DNA of 64,000 nt from Symbiodinium natans. Lineage: Eukaryota; Sar; Dinophyceae; Suessiales; Symbiodiniaceae. The stretch covers positions 643,501 through 707,500 of the forward strand of contig CAJNDS010000236.1 in NCBI GenBank assembly GCA_905221605.1, read 5' to 3'. Below the pieces are notes generated by a model that did no database searches, was not told the origin of the DNA, and saw nothing but the letters and a program-made list of their open reading frames with translations. Made by a program: the position numbers and the translations under genes. Shown in pieces: positions 31,543 through 40,852 of this stretch. Position 1 is the first letter of the stretch. Every line of letters begins with the position of its first letter.

Positions 31543-32136
31543 TCCGGATGTGTCAGGTTACCAGGTTTTCTGGGCTTCGCAACTTTGGGCCCTTTTTGGG
31601 GGTTCGATTCCGGGCGGGATTCAGTTCTGAGAAGCGAAGGCATGAGGGAGCTTGAATCCAGCAGCCTCTCTGCCCTACTTAGCAGTTGAGCAAACAAGCT
31701 ACATAACCTTCAGAAGTTTCCCCCGAATCTTTCGTCCCCTCCTTGCATCTCTGGAGGTGGTGGGCTCTTCCGGCCTTATGGCCCCGGCAGACCAGCTCCG
31801 TCCCGAGGTTCTTTGGGCTTGAGATGGTCTTCACATCCCATTGAAGTGGCTGGCGGGTTTTTGATGGTGTAAAAGCAAAATTTAAAGAACGTAAAATGCC
31901 TGAGTTCAGGACATTCAGGGCGCGTAAAATGCTTGACTTCAGGACATTCACGAATATTCGGTCGCCAGTCTCTCGAACAAACTATGAGCATTGCATGTGG
32001 TCTTGAACAAGCAGGGTGCCGGGGAATCCAGCTAGGGCGACAGAGACTTTCCTGCTCTAACACATCGCCAGGGATCTTTGTTGGTGTGTAGTGCGGTTGA
32101 AATTGGCAGCCGTTGATGGAGGACCTTCCTCCTCAG

Positions 32137-32216
32137 GCACCTTACGACGAGGCTGTGGACGGAAAGCGTATGGAAGCGTCCTTTGCAAAGACTTTATCTG
32201 TTGCTACGCGTACTCG
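32137..32216 (+). CDS. Exon APYDEAVDGKRMEASFAKTL
   Basis: From CTCCTCAG to CG|GTATAC, phase 2 at the end. It joins in phase to the exon at 32267. Confidence 0.6.
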
Positions 32217-32266
32217 GTATACCGTTGCATAGTGGGTGAGGCTTGTTCTGCATTCAAAAGTTGCAG

Positions 32267-32366
32267 CTCGCCAAACGCACGCGTCGGACCTGGCAAGGTG
32301 GACCTCGCTATCAACTTGGCGAAGCACGATCGGATTCCCAAGAAGATTGCGCGATACCTGGACCAG
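32267..32366 (+). CDS. Exon with VDLAINLAKHDRIPKKIARY
   Basis: AG acceptor at 32265-32266, GC donor CAG|GCGGAT. Completes the split Arg codon of the previous exon and ends LDQ. It joins in phase 0 to 33128. Confidence 0.6.
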
Positions 32367-33127
32367 GCGGATCCGGAGCCTTGTTCCGTAGACTTCAAAG
32401 GGGTGTAAGGCCACGAGTCCGCGAGCACGTTTCGGTTGAGACAAATTTGCCTGGCGCTTATGGTAAGTACATGTTACAGGCCAGGCGGTTCAAGAACTAT
32501 CCGTCTTGGAGTTAACGACGAGAGTAGCCTGGATGTTGAGGGGACGGATCGTGCCACGTGTCAACACCTCACCTGGTGAACCTCTGAAGCAACTGTGGCC
32601 AGGTGGAGAGCAGGAGCAGCAGCTGCGATGATGCGACCCAACCATGCCCCACAGATTGCGCGGCTGGCGATGCCGTTTCCTTCGAGTTGGGCCGCTTGCC
32701 CTGGCCTTCATAGAGTCCGGCATCCGCAGTCTGTTAGGGCTCCATCTCGCCAAATATCTAGATGCAAACATGTGATCTAAAGTTAACTCTTTGTATTTGT
32801 AAGATGTATATGTACATATGTATATATGTATATATGTGATACATACAAACGGCATTTTGTAACAATAACAATGTTGTTTAGATGTACATCATTTTTAGTC
32901 GTTGCATCCCCAAAACGACCACCACCGGGAAACTTATGTGGGATTTCCGCTCGCTCCAACCAAGGCAATGCACGCCGTGCAGCCACAGTGCTGGCCACGG
33001 CAGCGGGCAACGCGCTGGAGCAATGTGTAATTCCGACACGTGAAAATTGAATTATATTCCGAAGGGAGCCGGGAGTGCAACACTTTGCTGCAGCTGTGAG
33101 GTGCCGTCAGTGCAATGATTTGTTCAG

Positions 33128-33211
33128 GACTTTATAGGTGACAAGTGCCCAGCCCTGCAGGAGATCGAGTTCGCCACGGGCCTGGCGGAGGGCGACGTTT
33201 GCGAAGCGGAG
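33128..33211 (+). CDS. Exon DFIGDKCPALQEIEFATGLA
   Basis: Twenty-eight codons from TTGTTCAG to a GC donor (GAG|GCCCTG). Ends EGDVCEAE. Family not recognised. Confidence 0.65.
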
Positions 33212-33993
33212 GCCCTGTTCGGCTCAGAGTCCTTGGGGCATCCTGCATTGCATCGGGCCATCGCGAATGCGCGCCCGTGCACGCCACTCTCTGTGTCCTT
33301 TGTCTGTCTCTGTGTGTGTGTGCGTGTAGGTGCGAGTGTTGCGTTTGAGTTGTCCGCCGAGGGCCTCAGAGTCATTGTGAGGGTTACTCTTAAAGTACAG
33401 GGCTTCAGAAAGTTGGTGCTTCCGACATAGCACTCCCGACACATCGCAGCATCTTGGAGTTTGTGAGGCGGGCTGCTCCCTCTTCCGGGTCTGCGCTCCA
33501 AAGCCTGGGCTCGGCGCGCAAGCCCCGCGGCAGTGCGTAGCGCAGGACCTGCTCGGGTGATCTCGGGCAGGCACACCTCCAAGACCGGAAGCATGTTCCT
33601 AAGCACGGCGCGCAACACTGATTTGTTCACTGAATACCCCTTGTGAAGAAATCTTGATTTTCCGAGTCTTCTAGACTTTGAAGTTAGCTCTCTGCACCAT
33701 GGGGAAAACTAAACTCGCTCGCTCGGCTTATGTGGATTCTTGCTATTGCAACGTCTACTTCAACCACTACGATTATTACTCGTACCATTCTTTCTGTACC
33801 TATGACTATCATTCCTTTTATTACGTGCTTGACTTTTGTTGTTACAAAACCACGTACTAATTCCCACCGTTACCACCACCATTGCAGCAATCTGGGATGA
33901 GGTTGTTGGCTGCAAGAGAGCCAACAGGGCGAGGGGTTGTGCAGCAGCGGCTGTTGGTCTCCGTCGCCCGTCATGCGCATGTTTGTTTTTTAG

Positions 33994-34054
33994 CCGCCTG
34001 TAAATCTGAAGGACTCCGACGAGCGCTTGCCCCTTGGCCACCCAAGTCTTGAAG
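33994..34054 (+). CDS. Exon PPVNLKDSDERLPLGHPSLE
   Basis: Strong T-rich tract and TTTTTTAG acceptor; donor G|GTCTAC. Family not recognised. Confidence 0.55.
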
Positions 34055-34256
34055 GTCTACCGAGAGACTGGGGCGCAGCAATGTTTCCAGGTGCCCAACC
34101 CTCAGCTTCTGTATTCTAAACCCTAAAACCTAAACCCTAAACCCTAAACCCTAAGACCCGAGAAGAGAAGCCTTTTCATGCCTCCTCACTCTGTTCCACC
34201 GTGACCATGTGCAGTTCACTAATCGGCAACACAGCCAAAGACCCGCTGCAACCCCA

Positions 34257-34358
34257 GGAGTTTACGAAAAGTAGGGGATCCCTGAAATAGACTCCGAAAT
34301 AGTAGGATTCCCATGTAGGACCTCACTAAGGTACCCCTAATTTCGGAAACCCCCCCCA
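34257..34358. mobile_element. Introner-like element, family 1
   Basis: GGAGTTTACGAAAAGTAGGGG left, CCCCTAATTTCGGAAACCCC right, internal CGAAATAGTAGGATTCCC. Confidence 0.8.
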
Positions 34359-34645
34359 AGTCAAGGTCCTGGCAGGGTCATGTCGAGAGGCACTTTCAGT
34401 GTCCTGAGAACACGGCGGGGTGCAAGCGCGTGCGCCAGGCCGGTCGCCGGTCCTGCCTTGCACATCGCAGCCTCACTTTGTCATAGTGGGGAAACATTTT
34501 ACATTCTTAAGGGTACATTTCCCAACCATGAACTAGCTCACACCCTGACCCAACTCATGATGGGCCTAGGATAGACTTTAAAAGCCGAGAAATCAGATAC
34601 GTGCAGATGTGTAGCGCCAAGAGCAAAAGTGCCATGCCCCTGCAG

Positions 34646-34695
34646 GTCGTGCAGGGCCTTTACCTCCGAAAGGAGGGGAAGCCATGCAGGGCCAG
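34646..34695 (+). CDS. Short exon VVQGLYLRKEGKPCRA
   Basis: CCCCTGCAG acceptor, AG|GTAGGC donor. Another frame (GRAGPLPPKGGEAMQG) is also possible, so the reading is uncertain. Confidence 0.45.
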
Positions 34696-35360
34696 GTAGG
34701 CCGAGGAGATTGATGTCGACAGGAGCTGACAGCTAAGCAGCTACGCCTTTACCGAGAGATGCTAGAGCCTTTGACAGAGGTGCTCTGCATAGGACCGGAA
34801 AGCAAGAGTGGGGGTAGGGGTGAAAGATGGCGAAAGTTCACTGAAGACACATGTGTCACATGTCCCGTTAAGGGCTGACGTTTCAGACGGCTACCGCAGT
34901 TACAGCATCTAGCATCTAGGATGCGATGCAATTGAAAATCCAGATGCCTTCTTGGCTGCTGGAAACCGTCCAAGACGGGCACCGACCTGTCGCGAAAGTG
35001 CGTGCCACGCAGAAGAAGAAATAGACTGCTGATTGCTGCTCGTCAGCATCTGAGGCTCTCTGTTGTTGTTGATCGTTCGAATCTGTTTTAATCCTGATCC
35101 AGAGACCTTGCCTGAAGGGTAGCTGCATGGGGCTTCCCACAAAAAGCTCGCAGACCACCAAAGTCTCTTAGAGATCCGATGGACCTGCGCGCAGGTCGTA
35201 GCCCGGAAAAAGATTCAGATGTTCAGGATCTCTAAAGGTTCGGCTGCCCAAGGAGTGTAATGGAAAAGGGATGCTTGACAGGCGTCTTGTCGAGGATGAC
35301 GGTGACGCTCGCCGAGCAGCGTTGCAGGAGGCAAGCTTGCCGAAGCTTCTAGGTGCACAG

Positions 35361-35432
35361 CAAGTTCTGAAGATTCCGACACTCCACACCCCTACCACAT
35401 CAACCCTTTCGTGCATGACTCTGTTGTGCAAG
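35361..35432 (+). CDS. Exon SSEDSDTPHPYHINPFVHDS
   Basis: Acceptor GTGCACAG, consensus G|GTATGC donor. An overlapping upstream frame (VEDDGDARRAALQEASLPKL, 35290-35350) is also coding-like and may be the preceding exon. Confidence 0.5.
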
Positions 35433-36080
35433 GTATGCTACTGAGGGGCGGGTCCACCTCATGTGTTCATACCCTCACCCATTGGTGCGTGATGCGACGT
35501 ATACTGGGCTGAGTTCGAAGCTTCAAGACTGCAATCTCGACCTTTCCGCCGCCTTGAGCTCAAAAAACTACCCCCAGCGCTCGACTCGAACTGGGACTTT
35601 TTAGATAGTTGGCTGCAATCGCCCGGTGCCCAGCATGTCACGTCCATGAGACGCGCAGCGTAGCCCAACAGTTGCGTTTTGGTGTGCCGATGCTGAGGGT
35701 TTAGGGTTTAAGGTTCAGGGTTGTGTCAAGCAGTTGAGGGGGACTCTCCGAAATAGAAGATGCTCAGACTCAAGATTCCAGACAGCCTACCTAAAACCAT
35801 GGTCTTCTCTCCGGCACCGCCTCGGTGAACGACCATTCGCCATTAGCTCTGTTGTTAACCGGGGGGGTAATTTCAAGACGTAAACATGGCGTGGGGCCCC
35901 CTAATCTCTAAACCCACAGGCCCCTTAAACTCAGGTCGTATCCAGGGGCCCTCAGTACGGTCCCTTAACCTTGTTGAACGGTATCCGAGGTATGGGCCCA
36001 CATGAAGCACAGTGTCTATAAGGGTGATGCCACAAGGGGCACCCAAATTACGGGCCCCTACTTGGGGCACCCTACATTGG

Positions 36081-36177
36081 GTGGTTGTCAAAATTATGAT
36101 CCTTTTTGGGGTACCCTAAATAGTAGGTGCCGTATTATAATAGGGACCCAAAAAGGGACCATAATTTTGACAACCAC
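36081..36177. mobile_element. Inverted-repeat element related to family 1
   Basis: GTGGTTGTCAAAATTATGAT at the left is matched by its reverse complement at the right (ATAATTTTGACAACCAC). The interior holds the CTAAATAGTAGG core of family 1. The arms are nearly perfect. Confidence 0.8.
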
Positions 36178-36205
36178 CCTACATAAAACTCTCCAAGCGC
36201 CCCAG

Positions 36206-36272
36206 CTGGAGGCCCGGTTAGCCTCTGGGCGTGTTGCAAGGCAGGAGCTGCCAGAAATTGCAGGGATGTCGA
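36206..36272 (+). CDS. Exon LEARLASGRVARQELPEIAG
   Basis: CGCCCCAG acceptor; donor not resolved. Arg/Ala/Glu-rich. Confidence 0.5.
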
Positions 36273-36443
36273 GGGAGCGACTTTTTTTCAAGGGCGTAGG
36301 ATTGATAAGGGTTTTCGAGTGTGTTTCTATAATTAAGGTTTGAAGTTTAGAGGGTGTATAGATGTGTATAGGGTTTGGGGAGATGACGGGGAGTAGAGGG
36401 TTTCGGGGGTGCTACTAGAAGAGCACTTCCGGCCTGCGGCCAG

Positions 36444-36493
36444 GAGTGCTTCAGGCCGCCAAGCTCTCGTACAGCCGCAGCGGAGCGACCTGC
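36444..36493 (+). CDS. Exon VLQAAKLSYSRSGATC
   Basis: GCGGCCAG acceptor, TGC|GTAATG donor. Family not recognised. Confidence 0.5.
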
Positions 36494-36695
36494 GTAATGG
36501 ACGGTCCAGAGCCCAGTGCCCTTTTTGGAGCATCATCAGGATCCTACTCATCCTGAACCCTAAACCCTAAACCCTAAACCCTGGCTTTTGGGGAACGCGT
36601 CAGAACCCGAAGGGGCGTCGCAACCCCTCAAACTGAACTCCCAGACATGGGGCCGAGCTCCTAAGAACACGTCTCATCGGGTTCTCTGCCGGGTC

Positions 36696-36826
36696 CCAGG
36701 ATGGGCTCTGATACCCTAGAATCCCTTAAACGACCCTTTGTAGGGTTCATTGTGATGATACCCTATAATCCCTTAAAAGGCCCTTTGTAGGGTTCTTCCT
36801 TATGAGGATTTTAAGGCCTATCCTGG
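36696..36826. mobile_element. Introner-like element, family 2
   Basis: CCAGGATGGGC at the left, CTATCCTGG at the right, two CCCTTAAA..GGGTTCNT internal blocks. It lies 30 bp upstream of the next exon. Confidence 0.75.
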
Positions 36827-36856
36827 TAGTCCAGGCCCAAGCCACCTGGGTCCTAG

Positions 36857-36921
36857 GGCACTACATTCTTCGCGGCCGGTTCAAGTCGCAGTCCGAACTG
36901 ACAAAGCTGCCCATTGGGGCG
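36857..36921 (+). CDS. Exon HYILRGRFKSQSELTKLPIG
   Basis: GGTCCTAG acceptor, GCG|GTGTAG donor. Followed by a hydrophobic frame at 36940-37051 (LPRDFVNGLFPYVRWTLLWF) that may be another exon; its splice sites are unclear. Confidence 0.5.
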
Positions 36922-37116
36922 GTGTAGGGCTTCTCGGCTGCTCCGCTTGGTACTTTTGGCGATGCCGTACACGAATCCCTTCCCGTGGCTGCCGCGGGAT
37001 TTTGTGAATGGCCTCTTCCCCTATGTGCGCTGGACGCTTCTTTGGTTTTACCAGGCCGCATGCTGTTGCAGAAGCTTCCTAGATGATCGAAATGCGGAAT
37101 CAGCACCGGCCAAATG

Positions 37117-37226
37117 AGGGTTCCCGAAAATGCGAACCCTTCTTATTGACCCCATAAGTAGTAGGTTTCTTTATCTCTATCATAAGGACCCCAATACGGT
37201 ACCCCCAAAACTCCCAAAACCCCCCA
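37117..37226. mobile_element. Introner-like element, family 1
   Basis: GAGGGTTCCCGAAAATGCG left, AAACTCCCAAAACCCCCC right, internal CCATAAGTAGTAGG. It ends 10 bp before the acceptor of the first MOSC exon. Confidence 0.7.
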
Positions 37227-37236
37227 AGATGTGCAG

Positions 37237-37371
37237 GCCTTGCACAAGCTGCGCCTACCGATGGCTCTGCCAGCCCCTGGCCGCAAGCTTCCGGACGTCA
37301 CTGAAGCCTTGGCCTGCGGCCGCTGCGAGCACATCTGCATTGGCCGGGGCTTGCCGAAGCGAAGTGTGCAG
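37237..37371 (+). CDS. MOSC exon 1 (GRGLPKRSVQ)
   Basis: Forty-five codons from TGTGCAG to a GA donor (CAG|GACCGC). Starts ALHKLRLPMALPAPGRKLPD and ends ICIGRGLPKRSVQ. In MOSC proteins this G-x-PK strand opens the domain. It joins in phase 0 to EALVTPLG of the next exon, which also starts with GA. Confidence 0.65.
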
Positions 37372-39337
37372 GACCGCCAACTCTATAACTAAATAACTAG
37401 CTATGTACATAAACAGATACAAAGAAATGAATACATGAATATAATATATATATATATATATTATAGGCATAATTGTATAAACTCCTAAAGGGACCTCAGT
37501 ATGCCCCCAAAGACACACTATACATACCCATATAAATAGCAAACCCCTATAAGAACCCCATTGTGCCCCAACCACCCATGTATAAGAATACCCTACACAG
37601 GAGGCGCTTGTGACCCCCCTCGGCATTCCGGGTGACGTCCAGACTGCACCCTTCATCGCAGTTTGGGGCGGACATGCCGGCTTCCTGATCGGCAGTGCGG
37701 ATGCTTTCGTAGGGCTTCTGGGGTTCAGGGGTTTGAGGGTCGTTAGGGTTTAGGGTTACCTTTTCTTACTTCCCTTGTGCTTCCTCATAATGGCTTGGGC
37801 GACTGCGTGTTTTGTGTGTGATTACATGATGAAGCTTCCTGAAGAAAAGCTGCATGTGTGCCTTGCAAAGTGAATGCGGGTTACAAACGTGCCTTGGTTT
37901 CGCTTTCTTGGGCTACTGTACCTTGCAAAAAAGATGCAAAAAATGCAAAAAAGAACCTCTGAGGCTTCTCAGGGCTTAGGGAGACGAACCCCCGGAAGGT
38001 TTGCAGATGCGTGCGCGTGTGAATGTATGATCTGCGTGTACACCGAGAAGGGAGAGGGCGAGAAAGAGTGTCTTTATTATCTCTGCAGGTGCTATACATC
38101 TTTGGGGGTGCTGGGTATGGCCAGCTTGAGCTTGCTTCTTGCGCGAGCGAACGCAACAATTCTGTGGCAATTCTGCATGGTGCTGGAAAGAGTACATGCT
38201 CATGCCAACAGTCTCTCCATCAGGAACAAGACTGCCAGTGCTGAAGCATGATGAAAGCTGTGTTGTGCCTTTGTCGGAGGGGGCACTGGTCATGAGGATA
38301 CGTCATGTTTGGACGGAACCGTCGAGCATGCGGAAGAGTCTTTTGTGATTCCAAAAGACGAGAGGCGCTTAAGAGTATTCCTCGCTCTCATTTAAGAAGT
38401 GATGCCGCGCCAGAGAGTGCATGTGCAAGTTCAAGCTATCCTTGTGTATCAAAGTAAGAGCATTGCCTTGGACTCAGAGGCTTCGATCGGGCCGTGATGC
38501 TTTGGAGCCAGGAGGCCATTTGGCTGCCTCGGCACAGGGATGTTCATGTCCATGAGCTGATCCACTGTGCCTTCCCCTTTCTAGGATGGGCTATTCGGCC
38601 TTAAACAAGCCCCATAATGAATCCTATAAAGGGCCGTTTAAGGGATTATAGTGTATAATCATAATGAACCCAAGAAAGGGCCATTTAAGGGATTCTAGGG
38701 TATCATAGCCCATCCTGGAGGTCATGGAGGCCGTCAACTCCGAAGGCGCCAGCTTCTTCCCGGGCGCCAGCGGAGAGCAGATTCTTCTCAGCGGGGTGGA
38801 CTGGAGCCTGATGAAGACGGGCATCAGGGTGCTGATTGGCAAAGAGGTGCTTCGGGTGCGAAGCAAGCACCCAGACCTGGGGTTTCAATCGGTTCGACTC
38901 CAGTTTAACTCTGGCCTGGTATCGTGCCACCCCAAGTGGTGCGTGTTGATCCCGGAATCCCGTGTTCTGCTGTGATGGGCTTGCTGCCCATGTTGCAGAG
39001 GTGCTGCTTGAAATCACCTTCCTCAAGGGGCCGTGCAAGAAGCAAGATCCCAACTTCCCGAAGCCGGAGGCGTGGCGGTTTAGGGTTTAGGGTTTAGGGC
39101 TTAGGGTTTAGGGTTTAGGGCTTAGGGTTTAGGGGTTAAAAAGGGTTTAGGGTTTAGGGCCTTCAGGTGTTCTTGTGGCTTGAGTATTTAGGAAGTTGAG
39201 GATTTGATTTGGGTGGGTTCAGGGTGAGGCATATAAGCTTTCCAGGGCTGAGACTGAGGCCAAGGTCCGGATCAACCCTACCAAGCACCTCGGCAGACTC
39301 CTCTCTCTCTTGTGTGTGGGGGTCGGGGGCGGGGCAA

Positions 39338-39373
<36 letters not shown>

Positions 39374-39616
39374 AGGCGAAACGTTTAAGAAGCTTCCCCA
39401 CCTGCGACCCCCTTTAAGGTGATGCCTTAACAAAAACTTGAGTAGCAGAGCCTTCACAAAGCACTTTTCAAAAGGGCTCCACTGCCTCAGCCAAGGAGCC
39501 CAGACTCCTCGAGGTTACTCGCCAAGGTGCTTCAACCCGGGCGCATCTTTCGTGGAGACCGCGCCCTTGTCTTCGATCACCCAGAGGGTCCCCAGAAGCT
39601 CTTGATCCAGGCCTGA
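37237..39616 (+). CDS. MOSC-domain protein, C-terminal part (multi-exon span)
   Basis: Exons: 37237-37371, 37601-37641, (38148-38179 tentative), 38480-38514, 38721-38846, 39001-39077, (39239-39300), 39514-39616 with stop TGA. The conserved MOSC order is visible: GRGLPK, ALVTPLGIPGDVQ, FDRAVMLWSQE, a segment with PGASGEQILLSGVD, VLIGKE/VLLEIT, the Cys segment KGPCKKQ, and AKVLQPGRIFRGD near the end. MOSC domains serve molybdenum-cofactor sulfurases and mARC-like or YiiM-like proteins, where the Cys handles sulfur. Upstream exons from 27165 with a signal peptide may be the same gene. A family 2 introner-like element sits in the intron before 38721, and the donor of 39001-39077 is GTTTAGGG. The subfamily is not determined. 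Confidence 0.75.
37601..37641 (+). CDS. MOSC exon 2 (EALVTPLGIPGDV)
   Basis: CTACACAG acceptor. The frame continues QTAPFIAVWGGHAGF up to a GT donor near 37710, but homology favours ending near GDVQ at a GA donor. Confidence 0.65.
38480..38514 (+). CDS. MOSC exon FDRAVMLWSQE
   Basis: CTCAGAG acceptor, GC donor GAG|GCCATT. It matches the MOSC segment RAV-L-S-E. In phase 0 it joins VMEAVNSEG of the next exon with the spacing expected for the family. Confidence 0.65.
38581..38718. mobile_element. Introner-like element, family 2, abutting a MOSC exon
   Basis: Ends AGGATGGGCTA and TAGCCCATCCT, with two internal AAAGGGCC-TTTAAGGGATT blocks. The right end CCTGGAG provides the acceptor of exon 38721-38846. 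Confidence 0.8.
38721..38846 (+). CDS. MOSC core exon, 42 codons
   Basis: Reads VMEAVNSEGASFFPGASGEQ, then ILLSGVDWSLMKTGIRVLIG and KE, with GT donor at 38847. GASGEQIL corresponds to the conserved G-GEN- segment, with Gln replacing Asn. The donor and the next exon both begin GTGCT. Confidence 0.8.
39001..39077 (+). CDS. MOSC exon with KGPCKKQ cysteine
   Basis: TTGCAGAG acceptor; VLLEITFLKGPCKKQDPNFP and then KPEAW. The Cys is in the position of the conserved MOSC cysteine. The donor CG|GTTTAGGG is the first unit of a telomere-type array. Confidence 0.8.
39078..39165. repeat. TTTAGGG array starting at a 5' splice site
   Basis: Eleven G-rich units (two CTTAGGG) begin exactly at the GT of the donor and run to a CCTTCAG that could be a 3' splice site at 39161-39167. 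Confidence 0.9.
39239..39300 (+). CDS. MOSC-region exon AYKLSRAETEAKVRINPTKH
   Basis: GGGTGAG acceptor, ends LGRL. Phase does not match the preceding predicted edge, so one boundary is wrong. The sequence suits the linker before the last MOSC strand. Confidence 0.5.
39335..39372. repeat. G homopolymer
   Basis: About 35 consecutive G on +; the length is probably inexact in the assembly. Confidence 0.95.
39514..39616 (+). CDS. MOSC terminal exon with stop
   Basis: LLAKVLQPGRIFRGDRALVF then DHPEGPQKLLIQA and TGA. The PG-I--GD turn is the usual last MOSC strand. This defines the 3' end of the gene. Confidence 0.7.
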
Positions 39617-40777
39617 CGGCGCCAGGAGCGCACCGGTGCCATGAGCTGACATGAAAGTTGGACAAAGACCAGCGCCCCCACGTCCCCCCCAGCCCCCTCA
39701 AAAAAGAGGGAGCTTGCGGACATCTAAGTCGCGCTCTGAGAGCCGCGCAGCTATAACTTTAACACTTGACAGCTTTTGAGCCGACACCCGCGGTGCTCCG
39801 CGGCCCTGGGCTGGTCACTTCGGCCCAAATTCTTATTCTTTTCCCATGGGCGGAGCATCTAGAATCCAGAGGCAAAAGGGCACTCGCCTGGTCAACAATC
39901 GTTTTGCTCGCGTTGGGAACAGCCCGACAGACGGTCCAGCAAAGCTTGGGCAGCCGTGCGTGAGAACCAAAAGTGCTCTGCGTGTTCGCACCAGGGGCAG
40001 TTAGAGGGCCAACCGCCGAAAGAAAAAGCCCAAATCCGACACCTCGGCCCAACAACTTCAAGATTCCCAGCCCACGATCCATCCACGCCCAATCGAGCCT
40101 CCCTTGCCCTCGAAGCCTCCGAAGCCCTGTGAGCCCTCCTCTGATTCATTTTCCCGGCCCCTTGCAAGCTTTGGCATGGCGACACTTGTTGGCGCTTTCT
40201 GCCGAGGTTCTGATGATGGGTCGGTTGCCGGCGACTCCGTCCCCAGGAAGCAAATTTAAAAACATTCCCAACCTTAGGGAGCTGCGGCAGGAGTTTGGGA
40301 GGACGGAGGGTGTTAGAGGTAGGCTACAGTTGCATGCAGGGCCATCCTCGTTGGTACGTAGCACGGGCACATTATGTGTTTTCTGTGGGGGGGAGGGGTG
40401 GCTGGGTTCGGCCGTGCCGATTGCATGTGGCACGTCGACTTCGCTCCACAACAAACCCGGAGAGCGCATGTCTTGAAAGAGTGCCATGCCGGGCAGGGGG
40501 ATGCTTAGGCTCGTCGACCTTTTTACGCCCCAATGGCAAGAAGAGGTCGCAGCCAAGGGGCATACCACAGAAAAAACGTCGGCTGCAAAACCCTGAGACT
40601 CAATATGCCATCTAGCTCAAACGTGTTGCTACAGTTGGGCAGCGAAGTTTTGCAAGCCCTAAACCCTAATCCCTGAACCCTGTAGACCCTGTACCCTGTA
40701 GACTCCAGGCCCTAAACTCTGTAGAACCTAAGTCTTGGCGGCAGCTCACCCATCTTTGCCCCTAAGCCGGCGCTAAG
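39617..40777. other. Intergenic stretch with overlapping unassigned frames
   Basis: Both strands are open for 100-170 codons around 39760-40570 (for example 39973-40476 on +, 40146-40568 on -). None shows a recognisable domain. A + patch near 40210-40310 (FKNIPNLRELRQEFGRTEG) could be a 5' exon of the next gene. CCCTAAA repeats at about 40656-40685. Confidence 0.4.
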
Positions 40778-40852
40778 GACCCTTTTGAGTACGAAGAAGA
40801 TCAAGGAGACGATGACATGCTGTCCGTCAATGATGAGGAGACCTGGCAAACG
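40778..40852 (+). CDS. Ariadne acidic N-terminal exon
   Basis: Twenty-five codons, DPFEYEEDQGDDDMLSVNDE then ETWQT, with a GA donor in GATTAGGGTTTAGGG. Ariadne proteins begin with such an acidic stretch. The next exon also starts with GAT. Confidence 0.6.

Noticed and set aside
31600-31625. tRNA T-arm-like GGGTTCGATTCCGGGC
   Set aside because: No matching acceptor stem, D-arm or anticodon arm at the right distances; similar chance matches at 24350 and 41240 also fail.
39892-40568. Overlapping 100-167 codon frames on both strands as genes
   Set aside because: No splice-site or domain support, and no way to choose between strands; left as unassigned.
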